This document shows, piece by piece, positions 48,232 to 58,922 of a stretch of DNA of 64,000 nt. Below the pieces are notes generated by a model. The model searched no databases. It was not told the origin of the DNA and saw only the letters and a program-made list of their open reading frames with translations. Within the stretch, counting starts at the first letter, position 1; every line of letters begins with the position of its first letter. The position numbers and the translations under genes were made by a program. Origin of the DNA: Undaria pinnatifida (taxonomy: Eukaryota > Sar > Phaeophyceae > Laminariales > Alariaceae); NCBI GenBank assembly GCA_012845835.1, contig JABAKD010000011.1:14397214-14461213 (forward strand), given 5' to 3'.

Positions 48232-49865
48232 GGACTAAATTTCCTCGTCCTGTGGTGCTGGCAAGACCATGCGTGCTTTGCCGCGCACATTCTCCTGCCG
48301 TTAAGAAAGTCTACCTCGTGTATGAACAACCAACCGATAGCCACCCCAATAGAATGGGAACATGTAGCAACGTATATATTACACGACAAGAACTAAAAAT
48401 TATTGGACAGCCCCGGCCCCCAAACAGTGTTCCGCCTATAGGAGAAAGGAGGCGATATCCGTTTCGTTTCAGTTATTTTATGTTCTCATTTTTGTGTATT
48501 TCTGTTGCCGCCCCACAGGAACCGCCCTAGCTGCTGAACGCTTTGGCCAACTCGCCTACATGTGTGCGGTGTTCTCCGTCAATACATTAAAATACACCAT
48601 CGTTTAGATTTCCCCTTCTGTCCTGCATTTTCGATGTATCACCTTTAATTTGTTCTTCGACTGCCACAACAATAGACATAACTACTCTGCAGCGCAAGCT
48701 TTGGTCTTTCTCCAGAATACTGAATGGGCACGGACACTGGGTGTGCTTGATATTAATGGGTGGAAAGAACCCTGTAATGCGAAGGGCATACTTACAGCGT
48801 GTCGCATGGTGACACATCATTGTATTACTAGTATCCTGAAACCAAGGCGCCGTAACAACTAAACTATTGATAGTCGGCGCACCATGCCGGCAATCTACGA
48901 AGGAATCACGCCAACAACGTGGGAGAAAGGATTGGTTAGTGTATGATCGGATTTCAACGAAGAAAGCACGCGTGCATAATGTCCTGGCCTCCACAGTATG
49001 TTTGCGATGATGATTCGCCAATCCCAAACCTACCCGTATTCCACAATGAGCGATACGTTCGGGTACAGTACTCTAAAATGTTTCTTCGTTTCGTCTATTT
49101 TTCGAATAATTTTGTGACCGATCTTTCTATCTCGCCAGGCATCACCTACGCATTTCCCCCTCCAACGGTCCCCGCCAACGGTCCCTAGCAATTGACGTCC
49201 ACACCACGTGGGGGTTCGAAGTACGGCCGACGCAAAAAGGTCAACCAACGGCGATGGCGCGCCACCTCTCCGTTTCTAGGGTGCTCCGTGCATTGTGAAT
49301 TCAGATACCTGACACCCTGAAAGGCCCATCAGATCCATCTGATTAGTTTAACCAAGGTTTTGCAGGGGTCACGCCGCGTCAGGGTGACCCGACCCGTCCA
49401 TGATATTTGAAACCGTCCTAACCCGACCCGTCCCTACCCGTGAGATTTCGAACATCTCCTGGCCCGACCCGACTCGGCCCGCGAGAACCTTTTGACCCGA
49501 CCCACCGGTGGGGTCATGATCCGTGAAAAACCCTGAATTTTAATCACGACACGGTTCGATTAGTTTAACCTATCGCAAAACTGCCGTTCGTTACGGAAAA
49601 CAGTCCGTACATCCAGATCTTGATTCAGCACACTTGTGGGTGTTTGCGAAATAATTTTTCCACGCCAATGCCTCTATTATTTTCACATGACACCACTCTG
49701 CGATAGATACGCCTGGGGACGATTCAATGGCGATCCCCTGTAAACTCTTTTGATACTGCAAACATTATCCCCCACACCACGTGGAATTCCCCTAAAACAG
49801 GAGTGCACCCGGTGCTGGTATTAAACGTATACTACATACCAGCAGAATCCGAGCAAAAACATTCA
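48232..49865. other. No firmly supported gene
   Basis: Contains a CCCGACCCGTCC-rich degenerate patch at 49383-49512. No exon with consistent phase was found, though upstream exons of the 48-kb gene may lie here. Confidence 0.35.
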
Positions 49866-50297
49866 ATGTTTCCACTTATCATCGGAACCATGAATCCAGT
49901 GCATACCCAACCCTATCACGTGGAAGGTAGCCAGTATTTACCAGCATTCGAAATAGCCCATTTGCATGGTGGTTTGGCTGTGGCACGCCCTAACACGGTT
50001 CGCACCGTACACTACACTGGCACAGCAAGCAGCAGTCCGCCTTACGAGGCAGAAAGGGTGACAGTAGCAACAGCAGCAGCAGCAGCCGCAGCAACAACAA
50101 CTGTTATCGATCGTCGGCGCCCAGCGACGCAACTAAACCAAACACGGCGAATGAACCACAGAGAAAAGCCAAAACAGAAACGAAGCACAAAGAGTGACAC
50201 AACAAAAGTCTCGCGACCAGGTTTATACAGAAGTGGTACGGACGGGTTGGTGCGCGCTTATAGTGACAGCAGGTTCCGATGTGAACGGTCTACTTAG
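49866..50297 (+). CDS. Hypothetical low-complexity protein
   Basis: ATG at 49866 opens 143 codons ending TAG. The N-terminal half is ordinary (MFPLIIGTMNPVHTQPYHVE), then a VTVATAAAAAAATTTV run from an (AGC)n/(AAC)n tract at 50060-50103, then a basic part rich in Lys/Arg/Ser/Thr. No homology recognised. In a region with this base composition an ORF this long can arise by chance, helped by the simple repeat. Confidence 0.2.
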   Translation: MFPLIIGTMNPVHTQPYHVEGSQYLPAFEIAHLHGGLAVARPNTVRTVHYTGTASSSPPYEAERVTVATAAAAAAATTTVIDRRRPATQLNQTRRMNHREKPKQKRSTKSDTTKVSRPGLYRSGTDGLVRAYSDSRFRCERST

Positions 50298-52525
50298 CTG
50301 AAGCAGCGCACAGAAAAGACACAGCGACCCCGGATTGGAAAACGGCAGCGTGGCGTGAGCTTTTCTGTCGCACGCAACAAATTCGAGGCGCATAGTTGGC
50401 TAGAATGGCGACCTCGCTAGACATCATCACTTGCCCCTGCGCATGTAATGACGCGGGAGGCGGTGCCGAGCGTTCCCCATCAGCTACCGATCACACTGTC
50501 AATGATGATGTCACTGGTCCCACTGATATCACTGACATCATTGATATACCGGACACTGATGCCACTGGTGCCCTGAGTGTAGTGCAACCACGCCTATGTG
50601 AATCACGTGTGGGGCACTCTGTTCTCCGTTAAGGACCCAAAACTCCACTCTACTCCACTTCATTCCATTTCAATCCACCTCAGTCCACTCCACCACGCTT
50701 CCCTCCCATCCCATCCCATCCCACCACGCCCCACTCTACTCTGTCCATTCCCAGTTGCCAATTGTGAGCTAACCCACGCCATCTCTGACGACAGGAAAGG
50801 CCGTGAGGCATGGCAAAACAGCAGCGAAGTATTGTGTGGACGTGCTGAGCGACGATACACAGGACACCCACGGCACACCAACAAGACACCAACAACACAC
50901 CCAGAGGACACAAACCCAGCATATCCACAGCCTCTTCAGCTCTTGGCCTTAGTTGTCAACCTCGACTGTCGAGCCCCGCGCGTAGGAGAGCTGCTTCTCT
51001 TTCCCGTGTCATTCCATCTCTCAATTCAAGCCTACGCAATCGGAACCTCGCTCCCGGGTGAAGACCCGACGTGCTCCGTCCCGGCATTGTCGGGATGCGA
51101 GGGCCTATGGTGAAACGACTACGGCTATGCATGAAATGAGTACCCACCCTCCCCCCCTTCGACTAGATGCCTCCTTTCAATCATGACAACATTACACACA
51201 TCGGACACATGACCCCTATTTAGCTGGCTGCATCTTGTGGGGCATATAGATTCCTGATTTATATGATCTGCGCGGACCACCTAAAATATCATGTTCGCCG
51301 GGTGGGATCTGTAGCACGGCTCTTGCGCACACGCTTGCCGGGTGTTATCAGCACGTTACCGCTCTTGCACAACACATCACAACGAAAAAATAGCATCTAT
51401 TAAATGATGATCTAGATCGTGATCTGTCTGATATGCAAACCAGAGACAACCACCGCGGGCGCAACCACCGATGTATTTCAAGTTACCACTCGCACTTACT
51501 CCACCGCGGCCCGTTTCATCTGCATCTTCAATTCCAATCGTCTCCATTTTCATTTCCATATCTATATCCATATCCATTTCCAATATTCATATCCATCCAT
51601 CCCATTTCCCCATATCAATTCCCATTTCTGTATATGAAATGGTGTCCAATTCCGCGCTCGAAAATTTTCCCGCTACTTCTGCTTGCTTCAGAAGTTTCTT
51701 GGGGCAGCCGTTTAGTCAACCTTCACCGTTCCGGTTGTAACGGGGCCCGCCTCTCTCCGCCGCGTTGACATCGCCTTTTTTATTATCAAATACATCCACA
51801 TCACCTGGCACAACCAACATAAAAAACAGCGGGACGGAACGTGGACGGATGTGATTTCTCTCTCTTTCCCTCTCTCCCTCTCTCTGCTTTATCTCTTTCT
51901 CTGCTCTCTCTCGCCCTCTCACCCACACCATATCAATACCAACTAAACCTATGGCATGTATGTGTCTGTATCAATACTATTAATAGTAGTAATAACATGA
52001 GAGCTCACATCTACACACCGAAGCACGAAGTTGCGACTGCTCGCGCGTTGTCGCCTAATAGAGGTTTCCGCAACTCTTACCGCTGCGAAATTCATCTTAT
52101 TAACATTATAATTCCAAGTACCAATTGACTTGCAGTTTTAAGGTTAATAATCGCGATTGTTGGCTCCTTTTCGAATTTGAATGTCATCTCCTTAGTTTTC
52201 CACCATGACTGCTGCCGCCAGAAGTAGGCACTATATTTACGGAGAACCACAGCAATCAGAACTTACGGTATACACAAAAAGCAATATATTCCCCAGTTTT
52301 TACTAACCATATTTGGTCCTAATTACTATGTTCATTGTTACTACAATATTTACTGCAATAATTAACGACACTAATTGCTACAATAATTACTACAAAAAAT
52401 TACTACAATAATTACTACCAGGTATGTTAATTATTATGCCCTCCCGTAAATAGTGATACAAACAAAGGTATCGATGCTGTAACAAAAAAAGTGCTGGTAC
52501 CGGAGCAGCAAAAAAGACACAATTT
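50298..52525. other. No supported gene; pyrimidine-rich and repeat patches
   Basis: 50400-50630 has a plus frame with DITDIIDIPDTDATG texture from short repeats of CACTGATATCACTGACATC. 50640-50740 is a CCACTCCA/CCCATCC-rich run. 51040-51145 is dispersed repeat B. 51540-51640 and 51855-51925 are pyrimidine-rich simple sequence. 52290-52430 has (AATTACTAC)n words. Confidence 0.45.
51040..51147 (+). repeat. Dispersed repeat B, copy 3 (partial)
   Basis: TCGCTCCCGGGTGAAGACCCGACGTGCTCCGTCCCGGCATT..GGCTATGCATGAAATGAGTACCCACC; lacks the 5' half seen at 22262. Confidence 0.7.
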
Positions 52526-55500
52526 CTACACCAGAAAGATTGCAACGTACTGCTGTCGCTAAAAACAAAGGACTGCCTGGTGAAGCTCTTGCAGCTGCAC
52601 TACGTATGGCGTGACATAACCTAACAAGTGCCGAAGCAAGCGACTTACCTGGAGGGACTGGTAAGGGGCGGCGATGATGAGGAATCCGATTTTGGTGCAG
52701 TGCCCCCAAGAGTACGGAACCAGGTACACGAAGTTGAACAGGATTCGGCTACGATAAAAAAGGCATGAACGGACGAACAGGCCGAAAAAACGAGGCGTTT
52801 TTACGTGGTTATAACTTGGGCCAGCTACGACAAGATGATTGAATGTACTTGAGTATGAACCCTGACCCTAACCCTAACCCCTAATACGCTGACCCTGACC
52901 CGTACCCTGACTCCGACCGCCTGGGAAAGTTCTCGAAACGAAGCTTCAACAACGAATTTGTGTTCGGTATGAACCATGCCTGGGCCAAGTCGTACACAGT
53001 GGTGTGCCCACTATAAGACCAACCCATGAAAAGCCAAACCCAGATGATCTTATCACTACTCCAGGTCGTAGCTACTGGAGTATTACTACTGCAAAAATTA
53101 CCCCAGCATACTACTTCCAAACACGTTTCTTGTCGTGACAAGCCGATTTACCTGGTCTTATCTCCCGAAACGTCTTAAACCAGATGGTCTTAAAATTGGT
53201 AGACAACTGTACCTGTGCACTATTACCGTTAAAAACATCCACACCCAGATCATCGCGCCGGGCATCCACGGTCCTGGCATGACAACAACTACAACATATG
53301 ATGTCCCTCACCTCAGGAAGAAGACGATCGAGAAAAGTGCCCCAGTAACAGGGTTCTTGGTCATGCGATACGCCCCGTAAAGAGGAGTGCTGCGGAGGCG
53401 AGCACAATGCGGGGGTACGAAAGAACTATAATAAGCACAACGTATAGTCTACGTATACAGGCCTTATTTTGCTCTGCATTCGTTTAACCGGAATCTTCGG
53501 TTGTACTTGGTTACTCTGTAGTCGCTACTGCTGTATTTGTTGCTGTATTTGTAGTTTTCGAGCTCCCAACTCCACCGCTAAAAACAGTCTAACTGAACCC
53601 ATTTGTTGCCTATCAGGGTAACATATCACATGAATTCACCGCCACGATCTGTAAATAGTCCGTGGTCGGAAGCGAAGACAATCTCAACCATTTAGGAGTG
53701 CAAACAAAACAAAAAGAGAGAAAAATATAATTTGGAAAAATCGCGAAGGAGAAGAAAAGAAAAAGACAACAAGGATAACAAAAAGAGAGAAGAAAAAGCA
53801 GAGAAAAATACGAGAAAACGCGAGACAAAACCTGAACACACAAAAACAGCGTTTGCCAGTACCGAAGGTGCCAAGCGATTGTGACGACGCTTTTGACTTG
53901 CTGCCGCCTGCCCAACTTGGAGCGGACGCACCTGATCTCGTTGGTCTGCGCGTAAGTGTACAGGTTAGGGGCAGGGCACGACGACTTGCACACCGTCCCT
54001 TGAGAGAACAGCAGAAACGTGCCGAACACCGCGCCGATGACGTGGTGCGCGTAGTCCATGCTCCGTCTGGTTCCACAAACGCCGAGAGCGGTGTCGTGAG
54101 GGCAGCAGTTAATCACTCAACCAATCAATATATCGAAAAAAGGCAACCTTCCCCCCACCCCGACACATCGAAGCAGATACAGAAGGAGCGACAAACCAGA
54201 TCGACGATCGAATCAGCAACCGGATCGGGAACCGAATCAGCAAGAAATCAGCAACCGAATCGGCACCCGAATCGGCACCCGAATCGGCACCCGAATCGGA
54301 AACGAAATCAGCGATCCAATCGACAACCGAATCATAAAAAAATCGACAAAAACAGCAACTAAATCCGCAATCGAATTCGCAAGCGAATCAGCAACCGGAT
54401 CAAGATTCGAGACCGAAAAAATACCCGAATCGGAAACCAAAGCGGACACCAAAGAACACGCACCCTGAGGAGTCGACAACCTGTCCTAGACGCGCTTGGC
54501 GCCTCCCGTTGGACATCATGACGAGGGTGTCCACGCCAAAGAATGAAACACTAGCCGCTGTAGAAAATGTGCTGTCACAGCCGGTCCAGATGGTCAACGT
54601 CGACAGTATTACGGCAACAACAGCGTGCGTCTGGATGTCGACCGACGTCAAGCACCGCATGTCGGCCGTCAAAGTATCGCGCAGCCAAAAGCGGGAAGGG
54701 GGGGAAGAGGGGGGGAGGAGGGGGGGTAATATATTTACGATTTGACAGACTATCTCGATTCGCATTATACGGACAGGCGGGGGGGGGGGTGTACTCGTTT
54801 CGTGCACAGCCGTAGTTGCATTACCTTAGTGGTATGACCATAGTGGTATGACCATAGTGGCATGACCATTATACCAACCCTCGCACCCCTACAATGCCGG
54901 GACGGAGCATTCCAGGTTTTCACCGACCAAGCAGATATCGCGTACACCAAGCGCGAAACGCCGTGGGGTGTTCGGCGACTCGCATGAAGGATGAGCTACA
55001 TCCTACTAAGAATTGCTTGTGAGGCGGACACTCGGCACCTTATCCGTATTTTCTTTCATACTAGCATATGGATGAATGCTTCAAACTGCAGCGGGAAAGG
55101 GGGGGGGGGGCTGAGCACATGCATGCTGATCGTTACACCAACAGATGGAAAGCCCGAACCGAAGTCACGCATCGAGCGCCACCATAGCATATCCTAAACA
55201 TATCCTAAGCATACCTAAGCATACCTAAGCATACCTAAGCATACCTAAGCATACCTAAGCATACCTAAGCATATACGGCAGTCTACGAATCCACCCTCTA
55301 TCTGTCCCGACCAACGCTGATATACAATATAATAACCACTATGGAACTGCATGCACGTTTTTGGCACAAACTACTTTGATTTAGTGTGGGATAGTTGGAG
55401 CAGTACAAGGGCTAATCAGATCATGATAGACAGCGGCCGAAGCGCGACGTATCAGGTGCCAGTTGCACACTACATGTACATGTATTGAAAGAGATGGTCA

Positions 55501-55700
55501 CTTGATTAGTCAAAAGTACGGCATGGCCACGTCTAATCCCACTTGGGTACTTCTTGGCTACATTTAAATCCCACTCCATGCACGACTCTCGGCTCTGTCG
55601 ACCACCTCACCATGTTCATCCGAATGACGTTTGTCTGCGATGAGTGCCCCGGAGGAATACTGACGACAGCAGCCCACACCACGGCCCAACCCGCCAACGC
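52526..55700 (-). CDS. TLC-domain (TRAM-LAG1-CLN8-like) multi-pass membrane protein, 5' end not found
   Basis: TLC proteins are ER or plasma-membrane proteins linked to ceramide synthesis and lipid balance. Exons: 55611-55700, 54464-54630, 53932-54066, 53312-53389, 53152-53273, 52906-53074, 52649-52748 and 52526-52558; all GT-AG, in phase, 297 residues to a TAG. Visible in TLC order: a hydrophobic helix (ALAGWAVVWAAVVSIPP) before the first conserved segment; THAVVAVILSTLTIW; FFGVDTLVMM; SMDYAHHVIGAVFGTFLLF with the family HH pair; AQTNEISTPLYGAYRMTKNP, matching the family (E)(I/L)STP motif; and VTGALFSIVFFLR. The tail has GWSYSGHTTVYDLAQAW and a last helix, FVYLVPYSWGHCTKIGFLI. Oddity: exon 53152-53273 in phase is hydrophilic, whereas a shifted frame gives the hydrophobic MPGAMIWVWMFLTVIV expected of the final TLC helix, so an indel or different splice is likely. 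No start ATG was fixed; candidates lie in 55930-56130. Confidence 0.65.
52856..52915. repeat. Interstitial telomere-like CCCTAA/CCCTGA run
   Basis: GAACCCTGACCCTAACCCTAACCCC and then ACCCTGACCCGTACCCTGAC follow in a TLC-gene intron and reach the border of exon 52906-53074. Only two units are the exact telomere hexamer CCCTAA. Confidence 0.7.
53690..53860. other. Purine-rich simple sequence in a TLC-gene intron
   Basis: AAAAAGAGAGAAAAA-type sequence on the plus strand, a long pyrimidine tract on the gene's sense strand upstream of the 53389 acceptor. Confidence 0.6.
54185..54430. repeat. CGAATCGGCACC 12-bp and related repeats
   Basis: Three exact CGAATCGGCACC units at 54256-54291 within a longer stretch of (AATC)-anchored words (GAATCAGCAAC, GAATCGGAAAC). 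In a TLC-gene intron. Confidence 0.9.
54788..54990 (-). repeat. Dispersed repeat B, inverted copy 4
   Basis: GTACTCGTTTCGTGCACAGCC..GCCGGGACGGAGCATTCCAGGTTTTCACCGACC..GTACACCAAGCGCGAAACGCCGTGGGGTGTTCGGCGACTCGCATG. It has an internal expansion of GTGGTATGACCATA (three copies, 54830-54873). In a TLC-gene intron. Confidence 0.8.
55188..55275. repeat. 10-bp repeat, unit CATACCTAAG
   Basis: About eight units between 55190 and 55272; first units CATATCCTAAA are diverged. In the intron before TLC exon 54464-54630. Confidence 0.95.
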
Positions 55701-56830
55701 CTGTACAAGAATCGAGAACCCGGGATGGAGGAACCGCCGCAGTAAGGAACAAAAACGCAGCAAGGGACAAAAACTAGCAGTCCCACTTTGAGGACAGCAG
55801 CGTTAGGGTATTCAAACAGGCGAGGGAAGAGGACTGCGGCCGAAAATGAGCAAACAGCTTGGTCCTTTGGATCAACAAGGAGAGCAGCAACATAGATATA
55901 CCTATAAATCTCTTTTCTTAGCCTTGCGCTCAGCGTTTTGACCCACACCGCTGGTCGCAGGAACTGTATTTTGTCGCGATTTTTTCGGGTTCGTGCCCTC
56001 CTACCTCCGGTCCCTCGGGAGGGTCGGCCGCCCTGCCGGCGCCGATCTCGTCGGGACCTGTGCGGGCGACGGCCAGGTCGAAATATTCGACATGCTCCGC
56101 CCGCCCGGCACAAACACGCCGTCCACGTTTGTTGGCGTTGACGTATGTAGTGATATCATGCACGTGTTATGTTATGTGTCAGGAAACATGGGAGACCTCT
56201 GCGAGGTTCCTTTTGTTGTTTTCTTGGACAAGGTGTATAGCCTGCAACTCGCGACAACTGTGACGAGCGCTCGGGGCATGGGCCACTACAGCGGCTAATA
56301 CCAATGGGGATGTTGAAGCATGATACATGGTGCCTGAGATCGTGCTGAGCATCTGCATGGGTGCAAGCTCAACGTCCATTTTCAAACAACTGCTGTGCTG
56401 CTGTGTTTCACTCCGCATAATCAGTCGATCAACAGTGTATCGGCAATCCCGTTAATCGAGTAAGATGAGGTTCAACAGAAATAATGCTTGTTTTATGCGG
56501 TGTTGTGTTTTGTTGCTCTTTGCGTGGTGCGTGCCAGGTGGCCAGGTTGTCCTGAACCGGGTGGTTCACGCGTACGTATCGTGTGTCCTTCACATCTCAA
56601 TATGTGTACCTGTTGGTGAAAAAACGTCAGCTGTGTTGCTGTGCTTCGATTCGAGGTGCGAGACATAGCGGCGATTTTTGCGATGTTGTCGCCCATCAGC
56701 TGCCACAACCACCGCCAGCACAATGCTGCGCACTGCAACAACAGCAGAACTCTTCCACTCTCTCGCATCTTTCAACTACCAAGCTTTCCTCAAGGACCCG
56801 CTGAGTCGGTCTCCGGCCAAGAGACCGAAG
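55701..56830. other. Probable 5' region of the TLC gene; no exon fixed
   Basis: 55960-56145 is GC-rich and open in several frames on both strands (minus: VARTGPDEIGAGRAADPPEG ending at GAG|GTAGGA in phase with the first TLC exon; plus: GTCAGDGQVEIFDMLRPPG ending at GAC|GTATGT). I could not decide which strand, if any, is coding. Confidence 0.35.
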
Positions 56831-56854
56831 ACAACTGAGGTTGTGGAAAACATC

Positions 56855-56940
56855 AGCTGTGAGCGTAATTTATTTCCTGAAACTTATATTTGCAAGCTGT
56901 GTGTGTTACCTCGATCGCGCGTTGTACGGAGTGCGTAGTT
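56855..56940 (+). repeat. CAGCTGTGAG/TTGCAAGCTG repeat, diverged copy
   Basis: AACATCAGCTGTGAGCG..CTGAAACTTATATTTGCAAGCTGTGTGTGTTACCTCGATCGCGCG keeps both half-elements and the TCGATCGCGCG end. Confidence 0.65.
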
Positions 56941-57107
56941 TTTTAGATGGCGATCTACAATCAATTTCTGGCGGTCTTCGTACCAAACGAACTCGCCACC
57001 TATTATTGTATAGACAGCACTCTCAACTCTTGGCATTAAGTCTGACCTCCATCTTTCACCACATCCATAGCTGCTACTAATATTTTGGGCATCACGGCAG
57101 TCTGCGA

Positions 57108-57146
57108 CCGGCGGCCGTTCAGGCCGCCGGCGAAGCCCCTTGTATG
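57108..57146 (+). repeat. Hairpin-CTTGTA family member
   Basis: CCGGCGGCC (57108-57116), loop GTTCA, GGCCGCCGG (57122-57130), then CGAAGCCCCTTGTATG. The stem is a perfect 9 bp and differs from the other members. Confidence 0.55.
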
Positions 57147-57751
57147 CACCTACGATCCAGTGCCATCCATGATACTGAGTGCCGAGTGACATCCATAACA
57201 ACATTGTCGACGTGCTTTAGACTCACGTTGCGCATGCGGCGAATCTCCGCTCCCATTAATTATCGATCCCCACTTTAAAAACAACACGGGCACGCGTTCG
57301 GTCAGCGCCCCACGGGGGTTATCGTCAGACTTGACCGCTCAATCGCACTTCCGTCGAGCGGAACCCTGTTCAGCCTTTGCGGCTACAAGGACGACAGCAG
57401 CACCACGGGGGGATGCCTGTGCTGTACACGCCCTGGGCAACCGCCTAGCTAGTCTAAGATTAGCATCAACAACTTCCAATGCGCTGTTGGGCACTCTGAG
57501 GAGGTTCTACCCCGCAAGACCGCAGAGCAGCGAGCGAATGTCTTCGAGGGGGAACTTCGGGAGTGCAGGGGTGCTCCATGTCGAAGAGTCTTCGCAAGGG
57601 TAAGACAAAAGTACACGGATTCATTACATGAAGCTGCTTGGTGGGTGTGGCGACATGTTAGGTAAGACCGTTCGCCTCAACATGTCACTTTAAGGTTTGA
57701 AACAAAACAGACGGAAATGCGCGGGACTAGTTCTAGAGACCGCCGTAGAGT

Positions 57752-57886
57752 ATGGTGTGGAGCAGTGTAGGACAGATCCGTGTGTATGATCGCATGGTTG
57801 CGGGCAGCATCGTAGAATTAGTTACGCTCGTTGGTGTAGATGGCATCGTGATTTCAGGGAATAAAAACGACATGCACAGACTTTGA
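57752..57886 (+). CDS. Possible 44-codon ORF or exon
   Basis: ATG at 57752 opens MVWSSVGQIRVYDRMVAG, then SIVELVTLVGVDGIVISG, ending TGA after HRL. An acceptor-like GGACAG precedes ATCCGTGTG inside it. The texture is protein-like but short; no family recognised. Confidence 0.15.
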   Translation: MVWSSVGQIRVYDRMVAGSIVELVTLVGVDGIVISGNKNDMHRL

Positions 57887-57959
57887 TGTCGCATTAGTTA
57901 CGAATTTCCCAACGAACAACCTCGGATAGCTACAGTAGGGGAGTTGGTATTCGGGTTGC

Positions 57960-58490
57960 ACTTTCAAACGCGGCCCCTCAATCTTCAAATTTTCCCGGCC
58001 CGGCCCATGCCATTCTCGATTTTCCGGCCCGGTCCGGCCCGGCCTATGACATTCGCAGCGAGGTCCATGAGACACGGGCTCTGAATGGGCCGACCTTTCA
58101 TCTCTGTGGGCCAACCCGTGGATTTGAAGGGCCGGCCCATGTGTTTTATTATGAGCTGGTTATTGTATATTTTATGTTATACCAGGTTCTCGTTCGGGAT
58201 GGGGTTGACTTGGTATACTTGATATCCCGGGGGCGTCGCTATTTGTAGTCCGAAAGTGTGAACATAGACGTTCCAATGATATGCACAGGTATGACCTAGA
58301 GTAGTGTCTTCGTTGTTGCTTCATGCTTCGTATACCTGGGCCCATCCTCTGACAAATTGAGGGGCCGAGACGGGCCGCAGCCCATCCTCTGACAAATTGA
58401 TGGGCCGGGCCGGGCCGGGCCGCGGCCCACTACGTGAATAAATGATGAGCCGTGTCGGGCCGACCCACCAGCGTCGGCCCACCACCAGCA
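57960..58490. repeat. GGGCCGG/CCGGCCC-rich degenerate inverted region
   Basis: 57990-58140 is rich in CCCGGCCCGGCCCATG and 58340-58480 in CATGGGCCGGG-type words on the opposite orientation (CATCCTCTGACAAATTGA..GGGCCG repeated at 58324 and 58380). The two halves could pair over tens of bases. Confidence 0.6.
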
Positions 58491-58562
58491 CTGATATTAT
58501 CCTTATCATATTATCCTTATAATTGGAATGTCTGTGTTTCCCCTTTTGGACGATTGAAAGCG

Positions 58563-58790
58563 ACGCCTCCGGGATATAAAGTCCTGTCAAGTCATGCCAA
58601 GTCATGTCAAGTAATGTCAAGTAATGTCAAGTAATGTCAAGTAATGTCAAGTCATGTCAAGCAATGTCAAGTAATGTCATGTAATGTCAAGTAATGTCAA
58701 GTCATGTCAAGTCATGTCAAGTCATGTCAAGTCATGTCAAGTCATGTCAAGCCAACCCCATCCCGAACGGCCCGAACGGGAAGCTTGTAA
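58563..58790 (+). repeat. Hairpin-CTTGTA family member expanded by a 10-bp satellite
   Basis: GCCTCCGGGATATAAAGTC begins the member and CCATCCCGAACGGCCCGAACGGGAAGCTTGTAAT ends it, with a CGGGAT/ATCCCG stem (58570-58575 / 58760-58765). Between them lie about 17 copies of CAAGTAATGT / CAAGTCATGT (58585-58752). The other members have only 15-30 bases here, so the satellite grew inside the loop. Confidence 0.75.
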
Positions 58791-58829
58791 TCTTACAAAT
58801 CCAAACTCCGTTTTTTTGCCGCTACAGAG

Positions 58830-58922
58830 TCGCCCTGGTGGTCTAGTGGTTACCCTCGAATGCTACTATGAATGCTATTAATATAGTTGGTTCTGGGGTT
58901 CGAATCCAACGTGGGTCGGACT
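58830..58922 (+). tRNA. tRNA-derived sequence (degenerate, tRNA-Glu-like 5' half)
   Basis: CCCTGGTGGTCTAGTGGTTA matches the start of many tRNA-Glu genes and contains a perfect pol III A box (58839-58849); GGTTCGAATCC (58897-58907) is a perfect B box. The acceptor stem pairs poorly, the T stem has mismatches beyond the two inner pairs, and the anticodon region is replaced by AT-rich sequence with ATTAAT. It is most likely a pseudogene or the head of a SINE, unless an intron is hidden in the anticodon arm. Confidence 0.4.

Noticed and set aside
57331-57603. 90-codon Ala/Arg-rich plus-strand frame, possible transit-peptide exon
   Set aside because: All three plus frames and parts of the minus strand are similarly open; no way to choose, and no linked exon.
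58830-58922. Functional tRNA gene
   Set aside because: A and B boxes are perfect, but acceptor and T stems are broken and no anticodon loop is clear; kept only as a tRNA-derived sequence.
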